From: Myxococcus stipitatus
GTDB lineage: Bacteria; Myxococcota; Myxococcia; Myxococcales; Myxococcaceae
Reading direction: 5' to 3'
Assembly (NCBI RefSeq): GCF_038561935.1
Contig: NZ_CP102770.1
Coordinates: 124,001 to 188,000 of the forward strand
DNA length: 64,000 nucleotides
The notes below the pieces were generated by a model. That model was not told the DNA's origin. It saw only the letters and a list, made by a program, of their open reading frames with translations, and ran no database searches. The first letter of the stretch is position 1, and the number at the start of each line of letters is the position of its first letter. Below, piece after piece: positions 31,694 to 40,087 of this stretch. Position numbers and translations under genes: made by a program.

Positions 31694-33061
31694 TTAGGAA
31701 CGGACATGACGTAGCGGCCTGCGGGAGCGTACTCGACGGACTGGGCGGGGACGCTTCCGTGGGTAGCTGCTCATCTTGATTTTCACCGCACGCGGATAGC
31801 GTCTATGGCTTCGCCGCAGCGGGAGGATGAAGCGTTTTACCTCTTCTCGCAGGCGTCGCAGATGTTTGGGAATCGCTCCGGGGCTCGCGCCGGCCAGCCA
31901 CATCCACTCGTCGCGGATGAGACGCAGGGCCATGACGAAGCTGATTCGGGTGGGAGGCACACTGGCCTCTTCGGCAATGCGCTCCATCTCCAGCCGCACC
32001 AGATTGTAGGCCAATCCCACGCCCCAGAGTTCCTGGGCGACCCCACCGGGCTTCTGGCTGCGGATGGCCTCTTGCCTCTCCAGCATCTCCGTCTTCACCT
32101 CGTCATAGCCGAGTTCCAGCTCCCACCTCTCGTGGTAGAGGGCCACCACTTCGCTGGCGGGGAAGGCTTCGGCGTCCAGCAACGAGGTCAGCAACCACTG
32201 GGGCTGAAAGCCTTTGCGCTGGTAACGGATGGCACGTGCCACGAAGCGCATGGGCAAGGAGTCGTCCTTCTGACGGGTGCGGTAGCTCACCTCCATTTCC
32301 ACCACTTCCTCTCCTTTTCCTAAACGCTTTACCGTGCGCCAGGCGGTGTTCTTCTTCGCGCGCAGCAGCCAGTGGCGGTTCTTCCCGTCCCTCGCCAACG
32401 GCACGAGGATGTCGGCGTTGAGAAAGTGGCGGTCCAGCACGCACAGCGAACCGTCCGGTACCTGGGGCCACACCTTCAGGGCGTACTCGCGCTCATCCGT
32501 CCCGTAGGGCCCGAAGTGCGCCGCCGCCAGCAGGTGGCTGCGCAGGGCCATCAGCGTGACCAGTCGAACCATGGGGTAGCCGCTGAGGCCTCCTCCCCGG
32601 CCGACCACCTGTCCTCCAAAGTGCTTTCGGTTTTCCTTCGAGTCCGGCACCCGGGCTGTCGTGCCGTCTACTCCATACAGGGCCAGCCCCCTCCATGCAT
32701 GCCGACGCGCGCTGGCGTGGGCCCACGCGTCCGCGCTCTTCTCGAAGAGCCACTTCAGCGGCTCCTCTCCTACTCGAGAGCGGGCCTGCGCCACCGCGCT
32801 CCTCGCAATCGGCTTCGGCCTGGCACCAGGCAATGCCAGGTCCAGCCGCTCCACCAGCTCGGCGATGGGGCGGTGCCGGTACAGCGCCATGCCCAGCACC
32901 AGCCAGATGACCTGCTCCGCGGGTAGCCGACGTTTCCGGACGGTGGCTGTCCCCGTCGCCTCCAGCGCCGCCTCCACCCACTCCGGGGCGAGACTCGCGC
33001 ACAGCCGGTCGAACGCCCCCTCATCCGCAGAGGGCAAGTACCCGAATGGACCTCTTCCCAC
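31694..33061 (-). CDS. IS4-family DDE transposase
   Basis: A 455-residue transposase. N-terminal ~95 residues are helical DNA-binding type ([22 protein letters not shown], in part), followed by the DDE domain: first Asp in [12 protein letters not shown], second Asp in [12 protein letters not shown], and the IS4 signature Y-(2)-R-(3)-E-(6)-K, seen as [15 protein letters not shown], supplying the Glu. The C-terminal tail is very Arg-rich. Start is GTG at 33061, set by AAGGAGG at 33069-33075. That ribosome site lies in the loop of an 8-bp perfect hairpin whose last base is the first base of the GTG, which should limit translation. The gene leaves only 14 bases to the left end of the element. Confidence 0.93.
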   Translation of the reverse strand: MGRGPFGYLPSADEGAFDRLCASLAPEWVEAALEATGTATVRKRRLPAEQVIWLVLGMALYRHRPIAELVERLDLALPGARPKPIARSAVAQARSRVGEEPLKWLFEKSADAWAHASARRHAWRGLALYGVDGTTARVPDSKENRKHFGGQVVGRGGGLSGYPMVRLVTLMALRSHLLAAAHFGPYGTDEREYALKVWPQVPDGSLCVLDRHFLNADILVPLARDGKNRHWLLRAKKNTAWRTVKRLGKGEEVVEMEVSYRTRQKDDSLPMRFVARAIRYQRKGFQPQWLLTSLLDAEAFPASEVVALYHERWELELGYDEVKTEMLERQEAIRSQKPGGVAQELWGVGLAYNLVRLEMERIAEEASVPPTRISFVMALRLIRDEWMWLAGASPGAIPKHLRRLREEVKRFILPLRRSHRRYPRAVKIKMSSYPRKRPRPVRRVRSRRPLRHVRS

Positions 33062-33088
33062 GCGACCGCCTCCTTGCTCGCGGTCGCG
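33061..33088 (-). promoter_or_regulatory. Hairpin presenting the transposase ribosome site
   Basis: On the minus strand CGCGACCG and CGGTCGCG form a perfect 8-bp stem around a 12-base loop that contains AAGGAGG. The stem ends at the GTG start. Such a structure could set a low initiation rate. Confidence 0.55.
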
Positions 33089-33228
33089 CCAGTATGAGCC
33101 TTCTCATCCTTATCTGATCGGCATTGGCTCTAGCCCGAGGTTCTCGAATGGCGCCTGTCAGCGGCGCACGGCCCTCCCGGTTCGCGTGCGTTGCGGCGGG
33201 GGCGGACGCGGCGTATACCCGAGCCATC

Positions 33229-33633
33229 GTGTCTGGACTGTCGCGTCTCCTCACGCTCGCGCTGCTGCTCGGCTGGCAGGTCGTCGCCAGCGGTGTGGCC
33301 GGGCTGGGGCACTACTGCGAGCGACAGGTCCAGCGACGCTCGTCCAGGTGCGAGTGCCCCCACACGGAGGCACACGCGGCGGACGACGCCCGGAGCCAGC
33401 CGGCGTTCCAGTCGGACTGCTGTGACGAGCCCCACTGGGATTTGCCCGCGCCCACCGAGGCGAGCCTCTCCAGCTACAGCCCCTTCCTCGCCGCGCCCCC
33501 GGCCCTGCCTCCGGCCGCCTGGCGCCACGCCCAGGCTCCCGAGTACGGCCCACAGTGGTCGCTCGCGCTCTGGGATGTGCCCCACGCGCAGGGGCCGCCT
33601 GTCTTCCTCCGCATCCGCACGCTGCTCATCTGA
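33229..33633 (+). CDS. Small exported Cys/His-rich protein, candidate copper-binding partner of the multicopper oxidase
   Basis: A 134-residue protein starting at GTG 33229, which gives a clean signal peptide (LSRLLTLALLLGWQVVASG). The mature part has clustered Cys and His: HYCERQ, RCECPHTEAHA, then SDCCDEPHWD, then a Pro/Ala-rich tail. The cluster suggests a metal site, and the next gene is a multicopper oxidase, so copper is the likely ligand (inference). It recalls CopL-type or DUF2946-type small copper proteins but I cannot assign it. An ATG at 33148 would add 27 residues before the signal and is less likely. The IS4 element ends 102 bases upstream, so its native promoter region has been cut off from whatever lay further upstream. 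Confidence 0.6.
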   Translation: MSGLSRLLTLALLLGWQVVASGVAGLGHYCERQVQRRSSRCECPHTEAHAADDARSQPAFQSDCCDEPHWDLPAPTEASLSSYSPFLAAPPALPPAAWRHAQAPEYGPQWSLALWDVPHAQGPPVFLRIRTLLI

Positions 33634-33848
33634 GCGCTCTGGCGCGCGGGCCGAGCCATGTCGTCTCCTCGGGACAGGTGTCTCGAGGTGGCGTCAGGCC
33701 GTGTCCCCGTGCGCGAGGCGACGCGCCTGCCCTCGGTGTGCTCCGCGCACCGTGGCCGTGAGTCCGTCGCCTTCAGGACGCCTTGAGGGGCCGGGTGCGC
33801 GCGTCATCGCTCCGGCCAGTCGCTGACTCCTGTCTGGAGCCTGACAAC

Positions 33849-35312
33849 GTGTGGACTACTTCCTGGTGCGTGCGAGCCCTCGTGGCTGGCGCACGTCGTA
33901 TCGCCCTTCCGCTGCTGTTCATCACCGCCGCCACCTCCTGCTCGAAGCAGGGGGCGGCCGAGTCTCCCCGCGCCGCGCAGACCGCGCTGCGTGAGTTCAC
34001 GGGCGCCTATCCGTTGGAGGCTCGCCCCAACGGGAAGGTCCGCTCGTTCGACATCGTCGCCGAGCCCACCGAGGTCGAGCTCGTGGACGGCCGCCGCCTG
34101 CGCGTCTGGGCCTACAACGGCCAGGTGCCGGGTCCGCAGCTGCGCATCCGCCTGGGCGAGACGCTGCGGGTCCGCTTCTCCAACAAGCTGCCGCAGGAGA
34201 CCACCATCCACTGGCACGGCGTGCGTCTGCCCAACGCCATGGATGGCGTGCCGAATGCCACGCAGCCTCCCGTGAAGCCCGGGGGAACGTTCGTCTACGA
34301 GTTCACTCCGAAGGACGCGGGCACGTACTGGTTCCATCCGCACGTGCGCGGCAGCGAGCAGGTGGAGCGCGGGCTGTACGGCGTGCTCATCGTCGAGGAC
34401 GCCAACCCTCCGCCCTACAGCCGCGACGTGATGTGGGTGGTGGACGACTGGCTGCTGGACTCGACGGGGCAGGTGGACCCGCGCTTCAACACCCGACATG
34501 ACCTGTCTCACGATGGACGGTGGGGCAACGTCATCACGGTGAACGGGCGCTCGCGCGAGGTGCTGAGCGTGCGTCCGGGGGAGCGCATCCGGCTGCGCAT
34601 GCTCAACTCGTCGAACGGGCGCGTGGTGATGCCGGACTTCTCCGGGCTGGCCGCGAAGCTCATCGCCGTGGATGGGATGTATCTGCGCGAGCCCATCGAC
34701 CCGGCGGGCATCGAGCTGGCCCCCGGCAACCGCATCGACCTGGACATCACCTTCAACCAGAGCCTGGCCGAGCCCTTCACCGTCGTGGACCGGTTCTCCT
34801 CACGGCGTCCCAACCCGCTCGCGAACATCGTCATCGAGGGCGAGCCCGTGGAGCCTCCCACCTTCGCGTCTCCCGCTCGCGCACACGTCCCCGCGTGGAA
34901 GACGGGCCTGGAGGTGCCCGAGCACCACACTTTCCGGCTGAATGCACGCGGGGGAGGGCCGCTCGGCATCGAGTGGACCATCGACGGCAAGGCGTTCGTC
35001 GACCACGCGCAGCACCACCACGAAGAGCCGATTCTCACGCTGAACCAGGGCCAGTTCTATCGCCTGCGCTACGTCAACGAGTCGGCCCGACTGCATCCCA
35101 TCCACCACCACGGGATGTTCTTCCGGCTGCTCGCGCGCAACGGCGTGCCCGTGGATGAGCCGTTCTTCCGAGACACCGTGCTCATCCGCGGACGCGAGAC
35201 GGTGGACCTCGCGATGGTCCCCACCGACGTGGGCTCGTGGATGGTGCACTGCCACATCCTCGAGCACGCCGAGGCCGGGATGATGGCGCTGATTGACGTG
35301 CGCGCTCGCTGA
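33849..35312 (+). CDS. Multicopper oxidase lipoprotein (CopA/CueO-like)
   Basis: A 487-residue three-domain multicopper oxidase. The signal peptide ends in ITAATSC, so it is probably a lipoprotein. Copper ligands: His121 and His123 (IHWHG), His163 and His165 (WFHPH), His416, His419 and His421 (HPIHHHG), and His467-Cys468-His469 with His473 and the axial Met478 (HCHILEHAEAGM), a complete T1 plus trinuclear set. Such enzymes oxidise cuprous ion, metals or phenols with oxygen in the periplasm. Start GTG at 33849 is set by GGAG at 33836-33839. Neighbours are a Cys/His-rich exported protein and a 49-residue membrane peptide, which together suggest a copper-handling module. Confidence 0.88.
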   Translation: MWTTSWCVRALVAGARRIALPLLFITAATSCSKQGAAESPRAAQTALREFTGAYPLEARPNGKVRSFDIVAEPTEVELVDGRRLRVWAYNGQVPGPQLRIRLGETLRVRFSNKLPQETTIHWHGVRLPNAMDGVPNATQPPVKPGGTFVYEFTPKDAGTYWFHPHVRGSEQVERGLYGVLIVEDANPPPYSRDVMWVVDDWLLDSTGQVDPRFNTRHDLSHDGRWGNVITVNGRSREVLSVRPGERIRLRMLNSSNGRVVMPDFSGLAAKLIAVDGMYLREPIDPAGIELAPGNRIDLDITFNQSLAEPFTVVDRFSSRRPNPLANIVIEGEPVEPPTFASPARAHVPAWKTGLEVPEHHTFRLNARGGGPLGIEWTIDGKAFVDHAQHHHEEPILTLNQGQFYRLRYVNESARLHPIHHHGMFFRLLARNGVPVDEPFFRDTVLIRGRETVDLAMVPTDVGSWMVHCHILEHAEAGMMALIDVRAR

Positions 35313-35415
35313 CCCGCTCCGCCCGCCGGGGCCGAGCCGCCCGGTGGGCACGCCTCACGCATCCCCCCGGATTCACAAACGCATCCCTGAACCCTTTGCT
35401 TCGCCAGGTGACACC

Positions 35416-35565
35416 ATGGACATGATTTGGGAGTTGATGATTGGAACCGTGCTGTTGACGCTGCTCATCGTCGTCGTGACGCCCGCGATGTGGAGCTCGC
35501 GACTCAGCTTGCGCGAGAAGCCCACCCCGCCGAATGGCAAGGGCACCCCCAAGCCCGGCGCGTGA
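35416..35565 (+). CDS. 49-residue single-pass membrane peptide
   Basis: A 49-residue protein with one membrane helix (LMIGTVLLTLLIVVVTPAMW) right after the start and a basic, Pro-rich C-terminal tail (LREKPTPPNGKGTPKPG). It begins at ATG 35416 behind AGGTGACACC and ends just before a hairpin. It is co-directional with the multicopper oxidase, 103 bases downstream. No family recognised; small membrane peptides beside metal enzymes can act as regulators or assembly aids, which is only a possibility here. An in-frame upstream start would give a Pro/Arg-rich, non-membrane extension and was rejected. Confidence 0.55.
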   Translation: MDMIWELMIGTVLLTLLIVVVTPAMWSSRLSLREKPTPPNGKGTPKPGA

Positions 35566-35580
35566 GGTGACGCCGAGGGC

Positions 35581-35610
35581 GGCCCCGCGTGGAGAGGTGA
35601 CGCGGTGGCC
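35581..35610. terminator. Hairpin between convergent genes
   Basis: GGCC plus CCGCGT (35581-35590) pairs with ACGCGG and GGCC (35600-35610) around a 9-base loop with one bulge. It separates the small membrane peptide from the minus-strand GMC gene and can serve both. Confidence 0.5.
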
Positions 35611-35621
35611 GCTCGGGGAGG

Positions 35622-37148
35622 CTAGAGCCTGCCGGCCTTGAGCTCGCTGACGACGTGGGCGCTGGCTCGCACGGCGAGCGCCATCATGGTCAGCGTGGGG
35701 TTCTGCGGGCCCTGCGAGGGGAAGCTGGCGCCGTCCATGACGTAGAGGTTGGACACGTCCCAGCTCTGGTTCCACGGGTTGAGCACGGACGTCTTCGGGT
35801 CCGAGCCCATGCGCGCGGTGCCCACCTCGTGGATGGCCATGCCCGGGGTGGAGAGGGCGTCGTTCACCTTCTCCACCGTGAAGCCCGCCTCCTTCATCAT
35901 CTCCTGGCACGTGGCCACGGCGTCCGCGGACATCTTCAGCTCGTTGTCCGAGTGACGGCAGTCGATGTGCGCCGCCGGAATCCCCCAGCGGTCCTTCACC
36001 GTGGTGCTCAACGTCACGCGGTTGCCCGGGCGCGGCACCATCTCCCCGAAGGGCACGAAGTGACACGTGTCCGCGAAGGTGAAGACCTGCACGCCGTAGC
36101 CTCGCGCGAAGCCGTCCTCCTGGGAGGTGACGTTGCGGAACTGGGGGATGTACGCCCAGCTCTGCTCGGCGCGCTGCTGCTCGGGCGGCAGGTTCATCCG
36201 CGCCTCGATGCCGAGCAGGTACGTGTGGTCCATCAGGTTGCGGCCCAGCTGCCCCGACGAGTTGCCGAGGCCCTCGGGGAACGCCGCGCTCCTCGAGTGC
36301 AGGAGCAGGCGCGTCGTCTCGATGGTCCCCGCGGCGAGCACCACCACGCGGGCGCGGGCCTCCAGCGTCTTGCCCGTGCGCGTGTCGACGTAGGTGACGC
36401 CCGAGGCGCGGCCCGTCTTCGCGTCGTACAGCACCTGGTCCACCACCGCGTGCGTGCGCAGGGTGAGGCGGCCCGTCTTCAGCGCCGCGGGGAGGGTGAC
36501 GGGCGCGGAGGCGGTGCGGCGGACCACCACGCGGCGCTCCGGCCAGCGGCGCTCGACGCGCTCCTTCAGCCGTTGCTCGGCGGGGTTCATCGGGATGTGC
36601 GAGGCGAAGACGGAGTCGGGCAGGGTGTCGAGCCCGTCCGCGTTGCCGTGGATGCCCATCCACCGCTCCACCGTCTCGTAGTGAGGCCGGAGGTCCTCGA
36701 GGGTGAGGGGCCAGTCCGGCCCTTGTCCGTCGCGGCTGCCCGCCTTGAAGTTGAAATCAGACAGCCGATAGAACTGGCGGCCGTGCGCCTTCACGGACGT
36801 GCGCCCACCGACCTGCCGCGCGCGAATCCACGAGAAGGGCGCGTCCTTCGGCGTGGTGTAGGGATTGTCGACATCGTCCACGAAGGCGTGGGGATGGAAG
36901 GGCCACGCGAAGGTGGTGGATTGCACCGACTGGCGCTGCTTGCGAGAGTCATCCGACTCCGCGCGATAGCCCAGCAGCTTCTGCCGGATGCGGTGCCACA
37001 GCCAGAGCAGCCGGTCCGAGCGCTCACTCCGGCCCGCCTCCAGCACGAGGACGTTCAGCCCTGCTTCCGTGAGCTGCTTGGCCGCCCACCCACCACATGC
37101 TCCGGAGCCCACCACCACCGCATCGAAAATCGTCTTGGACGTGCTCAC
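35622..37148 (-). CDS. GMC-family FAD-dependent oxidoreductase
   Basis: A 508-residue flavoprotein. The Rossmann FAD motif VVVGSGACGG lies at residues ~11-20, followed by LVLEAG; GMC signatures include RQVGGRTS (block 1-like), VVVLAAGTIETTRLL and the C-terminal HEVGTARMG with SNLYVMDGASFPSQG, then NPTLTMMALA. The His of HEVGT and the Asn of NPTLT are the usual catalytic pair. Family members oxidise alcohols of sugars, choline or sterols; the substrate is unknown, and sequence such as this is often called a glucose-methanol-choline dehydrogenase. Start GTG at 37148 follows AGGGA; another GTG at 37190 would add 14 residues that carry no family motif. Divergent from the alpha/beta hydrolase. Confidence 0.87.
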   Translation of the reverse strand: MSTSKTIFDAVVVGSGACGGWAAKQLTEAGLNVLVLEAGRSERSDRLLWLWHRIRQKLLGYRAESDDSRKQRQSVQSTTFAWPFHPHAFVDDVDNPYTTPKDAPFSWIRARQVGGRTSVKAHGRQFYRLSDFNFKAGSRDGQGPDWPLTLEDLRPHYETVERWMGIHGNADGLDTLPDSVFASHIPMNPAEQRLKERVERRWPERRVVVRRTASAPVTLPAALKTGRLTLRTHAVVDQVLYDAKTGRASGVTYVDTRTGKTLEARARVVVLAAGTIETTRLLLHSRSAAFPEGLGNSSGQLGRNLMDHTYLLGIEARMNLPPEQQRAEQSWAYIPQFRNVTSQEDGFARGYGVQVFTFADTCHFVPFGEMVPRPGNRVTLSTTVKDRWGIPAAHIDCRHSDNELKMSADAVATCQEMMKEAGFTVEKVNDALSTPGMAIHEVGTARMGSDPKTSVLNPWNQSWDVSNLYVMDGASFPSQGPQNPTLTMMALAVRASAHVVSELKAGRL

Positions 37149-37322
37149 AGCATCCCTGCAAATGCAAAGGTGGTGCGCGGCGTGTCTCACCGCGAGTTCA
37201 AGTGTCCTCAGTGTAAACTGTGCCGCGCGAGATTGACCATGGACGCTCCCCCATGTCGCGTGTGACTCGCGTGGGGCAGAAGCAGCCGGGCGTGAATGAC
37301 CCGGGGAAGGTGGCTCTGTTTC

Positions 37323-38201
37323 ATGAAGTGGAAGCGAGTCTTCGTCGCCGTGCTGGGGTTGGGCGTACTCGTCTCAGGGGGCTTGTTCGCCCGGGCGTAT
37401 CGCCACTCGGAGGCGTACTTCCACTACCCGAGGACACCTCCGACGAAGCCCGCGGACTTCGCGCGGGCGCAGGATGTGCGGCTGTTCACCTCGGATGGGC
37501 TGGAGTTGCGCGGCTGGTATGTGCCGTCGCGCAATCGCGCAGCCGTGGTGATGGCGCATGGCCTTTCACAGACACGCGCGGACCTGCTGCCGGAGGCACG
37601 CATCCTCGCGGACGCGGGCTACGGCGTGCTGCTCTTCGACCTGCGCGCGCATGGTGAGAGCCAGGGCGAGTTCTCCACCTGGGGAGACCGCGAGCGGCGG
37701 GATGTGGAGGCCGCGCTGGAGTTCGTGCGGGCTCGCGAGGACGTGGACCCGAAGCGGGTGGCGGCGCTGGGCTTCTCCATCGGCTCGGCCGCGGTGGCGG
37801 AGGTCGCGGCGAAGGACCCCGAGGTTCGCGCGGTGGTGCTGCTGTCGCCGTTCAACACGCTGTGGCTGGCGGCGGCGTATGACTTCCGGCGCTTCGGCTT
37901 CCTTACGCAGACGGCCGCGCTGGTGCCGTTCTGGCGGCGGGACATCGCACTCGAGGAGGTGCGCACCATCGACGCGGTGGACCACATCCGGCCCCGGCCC
38001 TTGTTCATCGTCATGGGCTCGGAGGAGTCCGGACAGCCGCTGGCGGACGAGCTTTTCGCGCACGTGCGCGAGTACGCGCAGACGTGGCGCATCCAGGGGG
38101 CGAGCCATGGCGGCTTCAGCACCGTGGAGCCCACGGAGTATCCGCGCAGGCTCCAGGCCTTCTTCGACGCCGCGCTGCGGGAGGAGACCGCCACGCCCTG
38201 A
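37323..38201 (+). CDS. Membrane-anchored alpha/beta hydrolase
   Basis: A 292-residue hydrolase with an N-terminal membrane anchor (VFVAVLGLGVLVSGGLFARAY) and an extracytoplasmic or cytoplasmic-side catalytic domain. The oxyanion segment is VVMAHGLSQTRAD, the nucleophile elbow GFSIGSA (Ser), and the His lies in GASHGGF; the acid is probably in VMGSEESG (Glu) or nearby. It resembles the YqkD/FrsA-like or BAAT-type esterases with signal anchors. ATG at 37323 gives the anchor; an upstream in-frame ATG at 37296 adds nine residues. Its stop is 14 bases from the convergent retron reverse transcriptase stop. Substrate unknown. Confidence 0.85.
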   Translation: MKWKRVFVAVLGLGVLVSGGLFARAYRHSEAYFHYPRTPPTKPADFARAQDVRLFTSDGLELRGWYVPSRNRAAVVMAHGLSQTRADLLPEARILADAGYGVLLFDLRAHGESQGEFSTWGDRERRDVEAALEFVRAREDVDPKRVAALGFSIGSAAVAEVAAKDPEVRAVVLLSPFNTLWLAAAYDFRRFGFLTQTAALVPFWRRDIALEEVRTIDAVDHIRPRPLFIVMGSEESGQPLADELFAHVREYAQTWRIQGASHGGFSTVEPTEYPRRLQAFFDAALREETATP

Positions 38202-38215
38202 GGCGTGGCCGCGGG

Positions 38216-39676
38216 TCAGGCGACCTTCGGGGCGTCCGGCGTCTCACGGGCCTCGAGCCGCGCCAGGCTCTCGAGGAACGCGCGGCCCTTGGCGGCGTCC
38301 GTCATGTAGACGAAGGCGGCCATGCCCTTGAGCTGCTCGAGCGACTCGCCCTCGCGGCCGGGCTTGCCCTGCTCGCGGTTGTGGATGGCGGCGCGCAGGC
38401 GGCGCACCACGTCTCGGGGGACTCGCGCGGCGGGCACGCCGTTGCGGGCCTGGTTCACCACCAGCCCCGTCACCTGCTGACGCGTGCCCTTGCGGCTCAC
38501 GCGCGTCTTCTCGGGGTGCAGGCGGAAGCCCTCCGCCTCCACCACGTCCTTCACGCGGGCCAGCAGCACCGCCACCGGGGCGCCCTGGGCGCGGCGGGCC
38601 TTGGGCTGCTTCGCCTTCGTCCACGAGAAGGTGAGGTCGTCCGCGTAGCGCGTGTACGTGAAGCCCAGGCGCTTCGACAGCGCGGACAGGCGCTTGTCCA
38701 GCTTCAGGCACAGCGCGTTGGTGATGCCTGGAGACGTGGGCGCGCCTTGCGGCAGCGCGCGCGGGCCCTTGGCCACGTGCAGCGTCTTGCCTCGGAACTG
38801 CACCGTCTCGCGCGGGGCCTCGGTGGACATCAGCGCCAGCAGCGTGGCCGTGTTCTCCGGCAGGCCGCCCTTGCGCAGCAGGCCCTTCACCCGGCGCCAC
38901 GTGACGGAGGGGAAGAAGTCCTTCACGTCCACCTTCACCACCACGTCCGCGCCCTGGTGGGCCAGCGCGTTGGTGAGGATGGAGCGCCCCGCGACGAAGC
39001 CATGCGCCGCGCCGTGCACGGGCAGCCGCTCCACCACGTTGGCCAGCACCCAGCGCTGGGCTTCCTTCAGCTCCGGCTTGGGGGACGTAATCGTGCGCGT
39101 GCCGCCGTCGCGCTTGGGGATGCCCCAGCTGATGTAGTGGGAGCCCGTGTCCACCTCGCGGTGGAAGGCGAAGCCGCGCAGCTTGGAGATGCTCAGCCCC
39201 AGCGCCTTCGCGAGCGCTTCGGCCGAGCCCAGCTCCGGCATGCCGTTGGCGCGGGCGCGCTCCTCGCGGTGCGGGATGTCGAACTTGTCGGAGCCGCCAT
39301 CCTTCTCTTCCCAGTGGATGGTGGGGCCCAGGTGGCCCACGTGCGTGGCCTTCCACGCTTCATGCGTCTGGCGGAGGAGGGCGCGGCGCTCGGCGGCCTC
39401 GGCCTTCTTCTTCTCCTTCCAGGCCGTCTTCTCCTTCTCCGTGACGCCGGACTCGAGGTCGCCGACGGCGAGGCCGCGCGAGACGAGCTGCGCCTGCACC
39501 CAGGCGTCGGCGCCGCCCGCTTCGACGATGGCCTTCCAGCGGGTGACGAGCGCTTCGTAGGCGACGCGCCGGGCCTCGCGCTGAACGAGCGCGGCGGCGG
39601 TGGGGGCCTGGGGCGCGGGCGTGGGAACGGGCTGCGGCGCAGCTGCGGGGACGAAGGACTCCAGCCTGGCGGTCAT
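38216..39676 (-). CDS. Retron reverse transcriptase, Mx162 type
   Basis: A 486-residue reverse transcriptase, the same size as the Myxococcus Mx162 enzyme (485 residues). N-terminal ~140 residues are an extra Ala/Pro- then Lys/Glu-rich region typical of myxobacterial retrons. RT motifs follow: DIPHREER, GIPKRDGGTR, VVKVDVKDFFPS, PQGAPTSPGITN, catalytic YADD at 344-347, and the retron-type RQQVTGLVVN thumb element. It copies part of its own msr-msd RNA into branched msDNA. The RNA gene lies directly upstream (39730-40006) on the same strand, and the ATG at 39676 is 53 bases after the a2 repeat. No other gene is on the transcript. Myxobacterial retrons of this type lack a known effector. Confidence 0.93.
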   Translation of the reverse strand: MTARLESFVPAAAPQPVPTPAPQAPTAAALVQREARRVAYEALVTRWKAIVEAGGADAWVQAQLVSRGLAVGDLESGVTEKEKTAWKEKKKAEAAERRALLRQTHEAWKATHVGHLGPTIHWEEKDGGSDKFDIPHREERARANGMPELGSAEALAKALGLSISKLRGFAFHREVDTGSHYISWGIPKRDGGTRTITSPKPELKEAQRWVLANVVERLPVHGAAHGFVAGRSILTNALAHQGADVVVKVDVKDFFPSVTWRRVKGLLRKGGLPENTATLLALMSTEAPRETVQFRGKTLHVAKGPRALPQGAPTSPGITNALCLKLDKRLSALSKRLGFTYTRYADDLTFSWTKAKQPKARRAQGAPVAVLLARVKDVVEAEGFRLHPEKTRVSRKGTRQQVTGLVVNQARNGVPAARVPRDVVRRLRAAIHNREQGKPGREGESLEQLKGMAAFVYMTDAAKGRAFLESLARLEARETPDAPKVA

Positions 39677-39729
39677 GTCAGCACCTTCGAGGGGGAGGGC
39701 GGCGGCGTCGGATGAGGCGGCTGTCTGTC

Positions 39730-40006
39730 GCGAGCAGTCGAGGGAGGCCGGGAAAGCACCACCATCTCACCTGGGGCACGGTAGCCTCACCGGCTCTCCC
39801 CTCCTAGCCACTGCGGCCGGGGCGGGCGAACGGCGGTCGCGTCGTTGACTCCGCTGCCCGCCCCGGCCGCAGTGGCTAGGAGGGAGAGAGCCAAGAACAG
39901 GCTACCTTGCGGAGAGTGTCCTGCATTCCAACCGGAGCGGCGCAACGCCGCTCCCGCGCTCGAGGCGCTCAGGCTGATGCACTCCGGACCTCTCTCGGCT
40001 GCTCGC
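39730..40006 (-). ncRNA. Retron msr-msd RNA, Mx162 type
   Basis: Directly upstream of the reverse transcriptase. Outer repeats a1 (39984-40006) and a2 (39730-39751) are 22-23 bases and pair imperfectly. The msr part (about 39907-39983) contains a 9-bp stem with a 3-base loop (GGAGCGGCG/CGCCGCTCC, about 39933-39953) and an inner GTGCAT/ATGCAG pairing. The msd part is a long near-perfect hairpin: 39792-39826 pairs with 39857-39892 (about 35 bp, one extra base) and an outer 8-bp stem joins 39780-39787 to 39899-39906, loop 30 bases. About 160 bases lie between the msd 5' end near 39906 and a2, matching msDNA of the Mx162 size. The branch G cannot be placed from sequence alone. Confidence 0.9.
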
Positions 40007-40050
40007 GCTTGAAGCGCGTCTCATCGTGTCTTCCGTCGCACCTGCCCTTC

Positions 40051-40070
40051 CGGCCGCACCGAGGCGGCCG
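40051..40070 (-). terminator. Hairpin after the SWIM gene, ahead of the retron
   Basis: CGGCCGC (40051-40057) pairs with GCGGCCG (40064-40070) over a 6-base loop, 18 bases past the SWIM gene stop. It separates the three-gene operon from the retron. Just beyond, CGCGCTT/AAGCGCG (40004-40018) forms a tight palindrome overlapping a1. Confidence 0.5.
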
Positions 40071-40087
40071 AGCCGTTGTTGAGTGGT

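Larger units (their letters stand above)
31680..33126 (-). mobile_element. IS4-family insertion sequence, 1447 bp, complete
   Basis: Ends are imperfect inverted repeats of about 21 bp (17 matches) beginning CAATGCCG at 31680 and ending CGGCATTG at 33126. The element is flanked by a perfect 10-bp direct repeat, GCTCTAGCCC, at 31670-31679 and 33127-33136, the target duplication; 10-12 bp is usual for IS4. One transposase gene fills it on the minus strand. Ends, gene and duplication all intact imply a recent and possibly active insertion. It landed at the stop codon of lnt. Confidence 0.93.

Noticed and set aside
38084..39715. Plus-strand open frame opposite the reverse transcriptase
   Set aside because: Shadow of the RT; the minus strand has all RT motifs.
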